The translations under genes and the position numbers were made by a program. This document shows, one piece after another, positions 26,263 through 34,187 of a stretch of DNA of 64,000 nucleotides; position 1 is the stretch's first letter, and each line of letters starts with the position of its first letter. The stretch spans positions 558,001 to 622,000 of the forward strand of contig NZ_CP053830.1 in assembly GCF_013372185.1 (NCBI RefSeq), given 5' to 3'. The notes beneath the pieces are model-generated. The model was not told the DNA's origin. It saw only the letters and a program-made list of their open reading frames with translations, and did not search any database. This stretch comes from Campylobacter lari subsp. lari. GTDB taxonomy: Bacteria > Campylobacterota > Campylobacteria > Campylobacterales > Campylobacteraceae.

Positions 26263-26550
26263 TTAATAGAAAGTAGAATTAAATTTTTTCCAATGATCTC
26301 TTAAGATAATAAAAACACTTTTACAGAAATCTTTTTGTTTTTCATTGTCTGTTAAACCAATACAAATAAAGTAGTCTTGCTCTATATTATTTAAAGCTTT
26401 AAAACACTTATCTTTTTCAAAAACACTACTATCTCCTAGATGAGATAAGTATTTAAGTAATTCGTTTTTGTGTTCAAGTAAAATTTCTATATCTATATCA
26501 GTCATATTAGAAAGAAGAATTAAGAAATATCTAAAATTAATTAAGGCCAT
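26263..26550 (-). CDS. candidate toxin partner of the Panacea antitoxin
   Basis: A 95-residue protein whose start overlaps the end of the Panacea-domain gene by 10 bp, so the two are translationally coupled. A hydrophobic start (MALINFRYFLILL) precedes an acidic helical region with two cysteines; an in-frame ATG at 26503-26505 could give a shorter form. No family is recognisable. Panacea antitoxins pair with many unrelated toxins, so a second small gene in the same operon is the natural candidate. The order antitoxin first is seen directly; toxicity is inference. Confidence 0.55.
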   Translation of the reverse strand: MALINFRYFLILLSNMTDIDIEILLEHKNELLKYLSHLGDSSVFEKDKCFKALNNIEQDYFICIGLTDNEKQKDFCKSVFIILRDHWKKFNSTFY

Positions 26551-27056
26551 AATTCATTAATTTCCATATCATTTTTTTGTAATTCTTTTAGTCTTAATGC
26601 TTCTTTTTTATTTTCTTCCTTAAAAAAAGTAGCTATTGTATCTTGTGTAATTTCATTTCCAAGACTTGCAACATAAGAACTTTTCCAAGGATATTCTTCG
26701 TGGGTTTTTTCTCTAAGCTCCCAAGCCCCCATAGAACCGTATTTGTCAAAAATAAGAACTAAAAGTTCATGGGCATCTTTATTGTCAGCAATACAATCTG
26801 TATCAAAATCTTCAAGTTCATCAAAAGAGATAGAATTTGATCCATATTTTTTAAATTGCTCATACACTGCTTTAACCACTGGTCCATGCGGCCACGCTTC
26901 TATTCTATCATCAAAGAGTGGTTTTTCAAATATGGCAAGCATATACCCTTGTGCATAATAAAGCATTTTTTGTATTTTTAAATTTGATAGCGTGTCACCA
27001 GCTTCTTTACTTCTTGCTAAGAATAAAAAGTATTTTGCAACATCTAATGCTTTCAT
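26541..27056 (-). CDS. Panacea-domain (DUF4065, SocA/GepA-like) antitoxin
   Basis: A 171-residue protein with the DUF4065 signature: DVAKYFLFLARSKEAGDTLS, then LKIQKMLYYAQGYML, then EAWPHGPVVKAVYEQFKKYG. This domain defines the Panacea family, found with many toxins and in SocA, the ClpXP adaptor antitoxin of Caulobacter. AAGG lies before the ATG. The upstream DNA is a striking 10-bp repeat array. A prophage-borne addiction or anti-phage role is likely but unproven. Confidence 0.88.
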   Translation of the reverse strand: MKALDVAKYFLFLARSKEAGDTLSNLKIQKMLYYAQGYMLAIFEKPLFDDRIEAWPHGPVVKAVYEQFKKYGSNSISFDELEDFDTDCIADNKDAHELLVLIFDKYGSMGAWELREKTHEEYPWKSSYVASLGNEITQDTIATFFKEENKKEALRLKELQKNDMEINELWP

Positions 27057-27085
27057 AGTTTTTACCTTATTTTAAGATATAAAAT

Positions 27086-27193
27086 ATATTATCTTATATT
27101 ATCTTATATTATCTTATATTATCTTATATTATCTTATATTATCTTATATTATCTTATATTATCTTATATTATCTTATATTATAGTTTAAACTA
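27086..27193. repeat. 10-bp tandem repeat array upstream of the Panacea operon, plus palindrome
   Basis: Nine exact copies of ATCTTATATT run from 27091 to 27180, preceded by a partial copy and followed by the 12-bp palindrome TAGTTTAAACTA (27182-27193). On the operon strand the unit is AATATAAGAT, containing a TATAAG box, and TATAAT occurs at the palindrome/array junction. The period equals one DNA turn, so bound protein would line up on one face. From 27194 to 27348 I see nothing coding. Confidence 0.9.
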
Positions 27194-27348
27194 AAAAATC
27201 GTTTAAGACTGATGATTATTGCTAGTTAAAACATCACAATTGAACTTATATCTTTTTATACTTAAATTATCGACTTCATAATTTGGAACTTTATAACATT
27301 CTTTAAAATTATTACCTTTTTTATAAATACTATTCTTAATATTAATAT

Positions 27349-28113
27349 TTAAGCCACTAAATAATCTATATATTCTTTTCTTTTGCTCCAAAGAAATGCT
27401 TTTACATTATGCTCTTTTGAAGCATTGACTAAAGCGTCCATATTTCTACCTTCCTTATTGTTAAAAATAATAATATTATCAGCATTAGCTTTTCTTTCTT
27501 GAGGTAAATCCATAAAAGAGAATAATGTTGCCTTTAAATTATCATTCTTTGGATTATTAATTATTTTTATAAGTCTTTCTTTTTGCTGCGAAGATTTTGT
27601 AATTAAAAAATCAAATTTATGATTTAAATGACTTTTTCCGTCCAAACTAATATTTTCTGTATATCTAATAAAATTTTCTTCAAAAAAATTTTTTACATCA
27701 TCAAAAAAGAAGCTTTGTATTTTGCCTTGAGCTAACACAAACATATCATTAACACTTATAAGTGCTTGTATGAGATTATGTTGTTTTTTTGCAAAATCAC
27801 TTTCATTTGCGCGAGTAAATAAAATATCATTGTTTTTTTGAATATTGAAGCCATTAAGAATTATTTCTAATTCTTTTAATCTTTTTTGAGAATTAAAATC
27901 AAAACCGCTTAATGATAAATTTCTTAAGGTTTCTCCACCATCGCTTAACTCTATCAAATCATCTTTTTTTTCTATATAAAATAAAATATTATCATTGCTT
28001 TTATCTAAAAATGGTGTTGTAACTTCATATATGCTATTTTCTATTTTGGATACATCAAAGCTGTTTTTAACATAAGAAAAATAAGAATTCATAAGATTTT
28101 CTATATTTAACAA
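27349..28113 (-). CDS. DUF1828/DUF1829-like protein, possible effector
   Basis: A 254-residue soluble protein. Residues 27-70 (YEVTTPFLDKSNDNILFYIEKKDDLIELSDGGETLRNL in parts) match the DUF1828 pattern of a 'tPf.d...d.i..yi' strand followed by 'DgGetl'. The second half contains KFDFLITKS and DNIIIFNN, as in DUF1829. A nuclease-like core is possible but no clear ExK is visible. It overlaps the preceding DUF6978-like gene by 7 bp, in a row behind the repressor gene. These domains recur together in prophages; function unknown. Confidence 0.7.
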   Translation of the reverse strand: MLNIENLMNSYFSYVKNSFDVSKIENSIYEVTTPFLDKSNDNILFYIEKKDDLIELSDGGETLRNLSLSGFDFNSQKRLKELEIILNGFNIQKNNDILFTRANESDFAKKQHNLIQALISVNDMFVLAQGKIQSFFFDDVKNFFEENFIRYTENISLDGKSHLNHKFDFLITKSSQQKERLIKIINNPKNDNLKATLFSFMDLPQERKANADNIIIFNNKEGRNMDALVNASKEHNVKAFLWSKRKEYIDYLVA

Positions 28114-28610
28114 AATAAATCACCTTTTGCAAATTTTATATTTATTATATTACAAAATTGACAAAAATCATAACTTTGATTTAAAAAATCTTCATTTGGT
28201 TTGATATTAAATTCATTTAAAGGGAAAGCCCATTTATCTGCATAATTTTCCATAAAAATATGGATATGATTTTCGTTTCTAAATCTAAATTCGCTATATT
28301 TTTCCATAAGTTCTGATAATCTTTTATCGCTTGGAATTTTATTTGGATTAAATTCTGGATTTGTATGAGAAGAATAAAAATCAATTCTTGCTATTACATT
28401 AATTGCATTGTAGCGGTATTGGTTTGTTTTTCTTTGGAATTGTACGCTAGATCTTGAAATATCAAGTATAAAATTCTCTTTATGATATTTATCATCATTG
28501 CATTGTAATTCTATTTTTAAAGATTTAGAATTTTCAAGACTTGGCAATATATAAGTTTGTTGTATTTTTGGATATTTTTTAATGCATAATAGTTCTTTAA
28601 CATTTATCAT
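28107..28610 (-). CDS. DUF6978-like partner protein
   Basis: A 167-residue soluble protein. The motif FILDISRSSVQFQRKTNQYRY followed by a strand and 'H.NPEFNPNKIPSDKRLSELM' and a C-terminal CQFCNI segment fits the DUF6978 type that I recall next to DUF1828 genes. It overlaps the repressor gene by 4 bp and the DUF1828 gene by 7 bp, so it is expressed in the lysogen with the repressor. Probable two-gene module; which is effector and which is control is unknown. Confidence 0.6.
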   Translation of the reverse strand: MINVKELLCIKKYPKIQQTYILPSLENSKSLKIELQCNDDKYHKENFILDISRSSVQFQRKTNQYRYNAINVIARIDFYSSHTNPEFNPNKIPSDKRLSELMEKYSEFRFRNENHIHIFMENYADKWAFPLNEFNIKPNEDFLNQSYDFCQFCNIINIKFAKGDLFC

Positions 28611-29329
28611 CTTACAAACTCAATAAAATTTTTAAAGGTTTCAACTGTCATTTTTGATACAACCACCCCTATAATTTCACACTGTGCAAAATCGCTAATT
28701 TTAACTTCTTTATAGTCTTTGTTTTCAGATACTAAATAAATAAAATCGCAAAAAGCTTCTTTTTTAATTTTTTTGCAATATAGATCTTCGCCTTGTCTAA
28801 AAATAACTATATCAGCACTCGATATAGTACCAAGAGTATTTTTGCTTCTATCAATAACAACAAAATCTCCATGTGTTAAAAGTGGCTCCATGCTATCGCC
28901 ATTTATTTTTATAATATCGTAGCTTTTTTTTATAGGAATGTCTAAAATCTCTTTTAGAAAACTTCCATCAACACAAATACTAGTATAATTTATATCTTGT
29001 GCTAAAACTCCATATCCAGCTGAAGCAGAAATATCAGGATAGTATTTAAGTTCGATTTGATTGTAGTTTTTAAATATATCTTGTGTGATGATTTCATCAA
29101 ATGGTATGTTAAGTTCATCACAGATCACTTTAATTACTCCCATAGGTGGCTCTGTTCTACCATTTTTCACAAACCACTTTTTTATTCCAGGCTCTGTATA
29201 TTCTATGCCGTGTTTATATAAAATTTCTATTAAGTTTTGATATGTTATTTTTTTTTCTCTATTTCTTAAATAAAATTGAAATTTATCTTTATTAAACAAA
29301 TAATCTATGGTTTTATCTTTTCTTGCCAA
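28607..29329 (-). CDS. CI-like prophage repressor with S24 peptidase domain
   Basis: A 240-residue repressor. The N-terminal helix-turn-helix (about 20-75) is followed by a self-cleavage site SASAGYG (Ala-Gly bond near 105), catalytic Ser in INGDSMEPLLTHGD and Lys in LYCKKIKK, the LexA/CI autoprotease pair. RecA-dependent cleavage would induce the phage. The start is TTG (29327-29329) with AAAGGAG at five bases. It heads a co-transcribed set with the DUF6978 and DUF1828 genes. Confidence 0.92.
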   Translation of the reverse strand: MARKDKTIDYLFNKDKFQFYLRNREKKITYQNLIEILYKHGIEYTEPGIKKWFVKNGRTEPPMGVIKVICDELNIPFDEIITQDIFKNYNQIELKYYPDISASAGYGVLAQDINYTSICVDGSFLKEILDIPIKKSYDIIKINGDSMEPLLTHGDFVVIDRSKNTLGTISSADIVIFRQGEDLYCKKIKKEAFCDFIYLVSENKDYKEVKISDFAQCEIIGVVVSKMTVETFKNFIEFVR

Positions 29330-29346
29330 ACTATCTCCTTTTTTTG

Positions 29347-29430
29347 GTATAAAAATTATACACTTTTATCTATGCAATTATCGTTCCTTATATCTATTCT
29401 TTTTAATTTTCATATAAGAATATTTATTCT
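29347..29430. promoter_or_regulatory. repressor/Cro operator region
   Basis: The divergent gap between the repressor and the Cro-like gene holds two inverted repeats: GTATAA-AAA-TTATAC (29347-29361) and AGAAT-ATTT-ATTCT (29417-29430), plus a lone TATTCT at 29395-29400. The right repeat overlaps the TATACT box of the Cro-like gene, so binding there would block it. Confidence 0.5.
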
Positions 29431-29441
29431 ATACTTTAACT

Positions 29442-29663
29442 ATGAAAAAAATTGATTTTATGAAATTTACTAATTTAATGAAACAACATTATTCATTGGT
29501 AAGTATTAAAAAAATTAGAACTAATAAAACACGCCCTTCTTTTAAAAAACAAATAGAGTTTAAAAGGCTATATGGAATTCCGCATGAGTTTTGGGTAGAT
29601 GTGCGTTCTAATCTTACAAATATACCAAAAAGAGGAAGAAAACCAAAAAAGGAGTGTGAGTGA
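29442..29663 (+). CDS. Cro-like small DNA-binding protein (possibly leaderless mRNA)
   Basis: A 73-residue basic protein facing the repressor. A helix-turn-helix-like stretch (KQIEFKRLYGIPHEFWVDVRS) is followed by an AT-hook-like tail KRGRKPKK. No ribosome site precedes the ATG, and TATACT (29430-29435) ends six bases before it, so the transcript would begin at or beside the start codon. Place and features fit Cro. Confidence 0.65.
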   Translation: MKKIDFMKFTNLMKQHYSLVSIKKIRTNKTRPSFKKQIEFKRLYGIPHEFWVDVRSNLTNIPKRGRKPKKECE

Positions 29664-29830
29664 AAGAGCAAAACAAAAGAATTGAAGATATTTCTATGGA
29701 TTTAAAAGAAATACTTTTAATCATGAGAAAGCATAACTTAGGCGACCAAGCTAAGATTTTAAAAATGCTGAATGCTTTTTATGAAAATAGCATTGAAATT
29801 AAACCGATTGTGGTTGCTGGTAGCATTTAA
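29660..29830 (+). CDS. 56-residue early lytic protein
   Basis: GTG start overlapping the stop of the Cro-like gene, with AAGGAG five bases upstream. Helical and charged (RIEDISMDLKEILLIMRKH). Second gene of the rightward early transcript. No family recognised. Confidence 0.6.
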   Translation: MKEQNKRIEDISMDLKEILLIMRKHNLGDQAKILKMLNAFYENSIEIKPIVVAGSI

Positions 29831-29994
29831 TTGTCATATTTTATGGTTTCAAAAATGGTGTTGTATATGTTTGATAATTCTTTTGCCAAATCTTGTGGTT
29901 GTTTATTGGTATATCCATCATCTTGTGTAACATCAAGAGGGAGATACTCTAATAGTTTTTTAGTTAATTCTAAAACAATTTCATTTTTTGTCAT
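29827..29994 (-). CDS. 55-residue hypothetical protein
   Basis: Minus-strand ORF with AAAGGA seven bases before the ATG (29992-29994), reading MTKNEIVLELTKKLLEYLP and then an acidic, Asn-rich tail. The frame extends upstream without a better start. It converges on the rightward gene before it with 4 bp overlap. Function unknown. Confidence 0.55.
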   Translation of the reverse strand: MTKNEIVLELTKKLLEYLPLDVTQDDGYTNKQPQDLAKELSNIYNTIFETIKYDN

Positions 29995-30060
29995 GATTAG
30001 ATCCTTTATAAAGTATTTCTTAGCTTGGCAAAAGAATTTTAACAAAATTAAGGATGTTTT

Positions 30061-30174
30061 ATGAGTGTGATTAACTACTTGCTTTCAGGTCTTAGCATAG
30101 GATTTTTAATCGGAGTTTTTATTTATTCTTTGTCTCATTTTTTACATCAAAAGTTCGGAGGTAAAGGCAAGTGA
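30061..30174 (+). CDS. 37-residue single-pass membrane peptide
   Basis: AAGGATGTTTT precedes the ATG. The peptide has one helix (LSGLSIGFLIGVFIYSLSHF) and a basic tail QKFGGKGK. Probably real on codon pattern and ribosome site; function unknown. Confidence 0.5.
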   Translation: MSVINYLLSGLSIGFLIGVFIYSLSHFLHQKFGGKGK

Positions 30175-30460
30175 CTTTTGTTTTCGCACAAATGCCATCT
30201 TTTCTTAAAAAATCGCATTTTGGAGCTTGTTCTATTCCATCTTTATATACCAAAGTGATGGGTATTTTAACTCTTAAAATAGCGTTGCATGTGCTTTGGA
30301 ATGTGGTTATTTGCGTTTTGTTTTGCGCTTTTGTAAAAAAACGCCCAAGTAAAAAACCTATGATAAGCCCATATATAAAAATGGCTTGTTTTTCACCTAG
30401 TATCTGCACTAAAGAGTTAAGTAGATCTATTTTAGGCCTTTTTGTGTTTGATTTTATCAT
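30119..30460 (-). CDS. membrane-anchored cysteine-containing protein (strand uncertain)
   Basis: A 113-residue frame with a transmembrane helix (AIFIYGLIIGFLLGRFF, about 26-42) and a soluble part with four ordered cysteines (C..., CDFLRKDGIC, VTC), which may bind metal. No clear ribosome site. A plus-strand frame of similar length (30171-30512) overlaps it and has AAAGG and a GTGA coupling, but looks less protein-like and runs into the next gene. I favour the minus strand with limited certainty. Confidence 0.45.
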   Translation of the reverse strand: MIKSNTKRPKIDLLNSLVQILGEKQAIFIYGLIIGFLLGRFFTKAQNKTQITTFQSTCNAILRVKIPITLVYKDGIEQAPKCDFLRKDGICAKTKVTCLYLRTFDVKNETKNK

Positions 30461-30492
30461 ATTAAAAATGAGAAATAAATTAAGGAAAAATG

Positions 30493-31482
30493 ATGAGTAT
30501 ACCGCATTTTAAAGCTAGTTTAGAGGTGGCTTTAGGAGCTAAAAAGCCACTTAGAGCTAGAAGAGGTTTTGCAAAAGTAGCTAATACGATTTTTTATGGT
30601 GGCTTAAGTATGGATGCTTTGGCACTTTATTTACAGCTTAAGAGAATGAGTGAAAAAACTTTAGTAAGTGAAATTTACTTAAGAGAACTTATTTTAATCA
30701 AAAAAGATACAAGAATAAGCTTGCAAAGACTTAGGGTAGCAAAGAGAGAATTAATAGATTTTGATTTATTGCAAATAGATAAAGTAAGAAAAGGTTCTTT
30801 AAACTTTTTTGAATGGATTTTATTTGATGAAAATAAAAACATTATTAAGCATTTTAATAAAACTGAGTATAAGCTTAAACTAGAAGATAAAAACCTAAGC
30901 AAAGTCGCTGAAAATAACACTTTATCAATCGACACAAAAATGACTATTGAAAAAGAAAAAAATGAAAATTCCCTATATATAGAAACACGCACGCACGCGT
31001 ATAAAGAAAATAATATAAATATAAATAATAATAAATTTATAAATTTAGAAAATTTAGAAAATAAAGAGAATACAAATAAAAATAATAACGCTACGCGAAC
31101 TTTTTTTGTTGTTGATTTTGGAGCTTTAAAAACACAGGAGTTTAGCATGGGTAAATTTAAAAAACCTAGTGTAGATGATCTAATGGAGCAGATTAATACC
31201 TTTAATCAAAAGCACAATACTTGCTTTGATGAGAGTTTGGCTGAAGATTTTATAGAGTATTGGGATGTTAGGCAGTGGAAGAGAGGCAACAAAAAAATGG
31301 CTTCTGTTGCTGGTAGCTTACATACTTGGCTCAAATATGCAAAGGAAAATGCATTAAGAAAAAATGCTTTTAAAGTTAGAAAAAAAGAGGCTGAAGCTTG
31401 TGTGGTGAGCTCTTTGATGGATTATTATGGATTTGAAGATAGTCAAGAACAAAAATGTATTGATGTAGTAAGTATTAGTTGA
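30493..31482 (+). CDS. probable phage replication/replisome-organiser protein
   Basis: About 329 residues. Residues 20-110 resemble a winged-helix (MDALALYLQLKRMSEKT then EIYLRELILIKKDTRISLQRLRVAKREL). A low-complexity Asn/Lys linker (about 150-200) leads to a C-terminal domain containing DESLAEDFIEYWDVRQWKR and SLHTWLKYA, as seen in phage replication initiators of the DnaD/GntR-like type. No helicase or loader gene follows, so replication must rely on host factors. The second of two ATGs has better spacing to AAGGA. Confidence 0.55.
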   Translation: MSIPHFKASLEVALGAKKPLRARRGFAKVANTIFYGGLSMDALALYLQLKRMSEKTLVSEIYLRELILIKKDTRISLQRLRVAKRELIDFDLLQIDKVRKGSLNFFEWILFDENKNIIKHFNKTEYKLKLEDKNLSKVAENNTLSIDTKMTIEKEKNENSLYIETRTHAYKENNININNNKFINLENLENKENTNKNNNATRTFFVVDFGALKTQEFSMGKFKKPSVDDLMEQINTFNQKHNTCFDESLAEDFIEYWDVRQWKRGNKKMASVAGSLHTWLKYAKENALRKNAFKVRKKEAEACVVSSLMDYYGFEDSQEQKCIDVVSIS

Positions 31483-31489
31483 GGGTGAA

Positions 31490-32155
31490 ATGAAAGAAAA
31501 AGTTAAAATTTTAATGAATTTGTTAGAGCTTAATGAAGCTCAAGCGGTGGATATAGTTGGTAGATATTTAAAAGATGTCAAAGATATACATGTTTTTTTA
31601 GATTATTATTTTGAGACATGTATGAGTGAAAAAATCATCGGTTCTACTTATGAAAAACTTAGAATTGTTTGCAAGATAGCACAACTTGAGTTTAAAGAAC
31701 GATTTGAGAATAAAGAAAGTTTTTTAAAATGGCTTTTTAGAAATTACAAGTCAAGAGCTTTTTTTAGATTATATAAAAATGATTTCACATATGAATATTT
31801 TGCTTATGATAGTTTCAAAAATAAAGTAAAACTTGAAAATAGCTCAAATGATTGTTTAATATGTATAAATGGCTTTAAAGAATTAACATATCACGATGGG
31901 TCTTTGGTAGAAGATGGGTATTTTAAAGAGGCACTTATAGACTTCATGTTTAAAAACCAGCATAGAGTTGGTAAAGATTTGAGCTTGGACATTCAAAAGA
32001 TAGAATTAAAAACAGAACTTTGCCATCAAAAAACAAAAGAAGAAGAAAAAATATTGCACTTGCAAAATTTGGAAAAGTTTTCTCAAAAACTAAAAGAAAA
32101 AACCAACACCAATTTTAATTATTTAAGCAAAAATAAAGAAAAGGTGAAGCGATGA
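31490..32155 (+). CDS. phage protein, function unknown
   Basis: A 221-residue soluble protein, rich in aromatic residues in the middle and with a coiled-coil, Lys-rich tail. Located between the replication gene and RusA; overlaps RusA by 4 bp. I recognise no domain. Confidence 0.65.
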   Translation: MKEKVKILMNLLELNEAQAVDIVGRYLKDVKDIHVFLDYYFETCMSEKIIGSTYEKLRIVCKIAQLEFKERFENKESFLKWLFRNYKSRAFFRLYKNDFTYEYFAYDSFKNKVKLENSSNDCLICINGFKELTYHDGSLVEDGYFKEALIDFMFKNQHRVGKDLSLDIQKIELKTELCHQKTKEEEKILHLQNLEKFSQKLKEKTNTNFNYLSKNKEKVKR

Positions 32156-32526
32156 ATTATTCTTTAAAATTAGAGCTTAAAAATAACCCTGTACCTTATA
32201 AAAGAACAACTCAAAGGGCTAAGTTTGTTTGCAAGGATTATCTTAAGTATTTAGATTTTAAAAAACTCTTGCAAATTGAGTTTAGAAAGCAAAATGGAAT
32301 AAGCCCTAATCAAGCTTTTGACTCTAAAAAGCAATACGAGTTTTCTTTAAAAATAGGCTTTAATAATAAAAAGCATGGCGATGCAGATAATATCGTAAAA
32401 GCCGTATTGGATGCGCTGTTTGAAAATGATAAGAACGTGTTAAAAGGGAAATATGAAATTGTTGCTTTTAAAAAGGCTTTTTTGGAAATTGATATTAAAG
32501 AATATGAGTTTAAAGAGGTTTTATAA
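32152..32526 (+). CDS. rusA: RusA-family Holliday junction resolvase
   Basis: A 124-residue endonuclease with the RusA layout: N-terminal NPVPYKRTTQRAKF, and the catalytic KHGDADNIVKAVLDALF with its Asp pair, near residue 80, which cuts four-way junctions. It would debranch phage DNA before packaging. It overlaps the previous gene by 4 bp, and TerS begins right after it. Confidence 0.9.
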   Translation: MNYSLKLELKNNPVPYKRTTQRAKFVCKDYLKYLDFKKLLQIEFRKQNGISPNQAFDSKKQYEFSLKIGFNNKKHGDADNIVKAVLDALFENDKNVLKGKYEIVAFKKAFLEIDIKEYEFKEVL

Positions 32527-32904
32527 ATGGGCGGTCGAGTTTTAACAAAAGAAGAATTAGAACAAAAAATAGAAGAGTTTTTTAATATTAAAAAAGTAAT
32601 CAAAGAAACAAAAAACGAGCTTGTTTATGCTCCAAAAACTATCGAAAGTCTAGCGGTGTTTTTGGGTATTACGACAAAAACTCTTAGTGTTTGGGAAAAA
32701 GATGCAGATTTTGGAGAATTGGTTCAAATGGCTAAACAAAGATGTGCTAGCTCTATAATAGAGCATTCTTTAATAGGAACTTATACTCCTAGTGTGAGTA
32801 TGTTTTTACTTAAAAATAACCATGGCTATGTAGATAAACAAGAAGTGGTTAGTGATAGTGTTCAAAAAATAGAAATCATAAGAAGTGAAGTTAAATGCAA
32901 TTAA
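32527..32904 (+). CDS. terS: terminase small subunit
   Basis: A 125-residue protein. An HTH (SLAVFLGITTKTLSVWEKD) and then the IGTYTPSVSMFLLKNNHGYVDKQ segment form the familiar small-terminase pattern. It would recognise the packaging site and recruit TerL, encoded immediately after with 10 bp overlap. Confidence 0.85.
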   Translation: MGGRVLTKEELEQKIEEFFNIKKVIKETKNELVYAPKTIESLAVFLGITTKTLSVWEKDADFGELVQMAKQRCASSIIEHSLIGTYTPSVSMFLLKNNHGYVDKQEVVSDSVQKIEIIRSEVKCN

Positions 32905-34187
32905 AACTTGATTTTTCTTACACTCCGGCACAACTTAAAGTTTTTGATGATAAAAATCCACGCTTCATAACTGTAGCAAAAGGGAGAAGATTGGGTTTTA
33001 CAAGAGGAAGTGCAAAATATGTAATAGAAAATCTTTTAATGGGGTTAAATGTTCTTTGGGTTGACACGGTTCAAAGCAACTTACAAAATTATTTCGAGCT
33101 TTACTTTATGCCTGAGCTAAAAAAACTCCCAAAAGAATTTTATTCTTGGAGCGTTCAAGATAAAAAACTCATTTTAAATAATGCTGTGCTTCATATGAGA
33201 AGTGCTGAAAGACCTGAAAATATAGAAGGCTTTGGCTATGATTTGGTAATTTTAAACGAAGCAGGAATTATCTTAAAAGGCTCTAAAGGGGAGTATCTTT
33301 GGTATAACGCCATACGCCCTATGTTGCTTGATAATCCTAAATCAAGAGCGATTATAGGTGGAGTTCCTAAAGGAAAAAATCTTTTTTATGAGCTTTGTAA
33401 AAAAGAATTAAGTGATGAAAATTGGAAACATTTTCAGTTCTCAAGTTATGATAATCCTTTTTTGAGTAAAGATCAAATCAAAGAGCTAATCGAAGAAGTA
33501 GGCGGAGAAGATAGCGAAGTAGTTAAACAAGAAATTTATGGAGACTTTATAGATAACTCTAGTGCAGAACTTTTTGCTTTAAGTGATATTGAAAAAAGTA
33601 TGAATGTTATTAGTTTTGATATGCAAAAAATGCAAGGAGACAATATATGGGGACTTGATGTAGCAAGATATGGAGATGATAAGAGTGTTTTGGTCAAAAG
33701 AAAAGGTTTTGTTGTAGATGAGATTAAAAAATATAGTGGGCTTAGTATTAGTGCTTTAGCAAATGTTGTTTTAGCAGAATTTAATAAAGACAAGGAAAAG
33801 CCACGAGGTATTTTTATAGATACTTGTGGGCTTGGAGTTGGTGTATATGATATATTGAGTGATTATGGCTTGCCTGTATTTGATGCCAATTCTGCAAATT
33901 CTGCAACTAGCAATGAATACTTAAACAAAAGAGCGCAAATGTATTTTACTTTGGCTAAAAACATAAAACATATGCAAATTATCAAAGATGATGAGCTAAA
34001 AAAAGATTTACGCATGATTGAATATGAGTATTCTGACAAGGGGCTTTTAAAGATAAAGGCAAAAGAACAGATAAAAAAAGATTACGGAAAAAGCCCTGAT
34101 ACTAGTGATGCTTTAGCTTTAACTTTCTTTGAAAAATTGCACCCAAAAAACAATACTAGTGAAGATTGGAGTTATGATGGCTGGTGA
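32895..34187 (+). CDS. terL: terminase large subunit (ATPase/nuclease)
   Basis: A 430-residue packaging motor. P-loop-like GRRLGFTRGSA near residue 30, Walker B LVILNEAG near 120, then an RNase H-like nuclease with WGLDVARYGDD (about 250), IFIDTCGLGVGV (about 305) and TSDALALTFFE. It sits between TerS and the portal in the usual order. Confidence 0.93.
   Translation: MQLKLDFSYTPAQLKVFDDKNPRFITVAKGRRLGFTRGSAKYVIENLLMGLNVLWVDTVQSNLQNYFELYFMPELKKLPKEFYSWSVQDKKLILNNAVLHMRSAERPENIEGFGYDLVILNEAGIILKGSKGEYLWYNAIRPMLLDNPKSRAIIGGVPKGKNLFYELCKKELSDENWKHFQFSSYDNPFLSKDQIKELIEEVGGEDSEVVKQEIYGDFIDNSSAELFALSDIEKSMNVISFDMQKMQGDNIWGLDVARYGDDKSVLVKRKGFVVDEIKKYSGLSISALANVVLAEFNKDKEKPRGIFIDTCGLGVGVYDILSDYGLPVFDANSANSATSNEYLNKRAQMYFTLAKNIKHMQIIKDDELKKDLRMIEYEYSDKGLLKIKAKEQIKKDYGKSPDTSDALALTFFEKLHPKNNTSEDWSYDGW

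Noticed and set aside
27091-27180. CRISPR array
   Set aside because: The 10-bp units are directly adjacent with no spacers and no cas genes; it is a simple tandem repeat.
27203-27391. 62-codon minus-strand frame after the DUF1828 gene
   Set aside because: Non-ATG start without ribosome site, overlapping the real gene end; composition looks random.
28607-29329. Host LexA
   Set aside because: The S24 protein lies divergent to a Cro-like gene inside the prophage with phage operators, so it is a CI-type repressor.
29831-30064. 77-codon plus-strand frame opposite a small minus gene
   Set aside because: The minus frame has AAAGGA and a good start; the plus frame has none.
30171-30512. 113-codon plus-strand frame
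   Set aside because: It overlaps a minus-strand frame with a better helix and ordered cysteines, and runs into the next gene. Not excluded, because it has AAAGG and a GTGA overlap.
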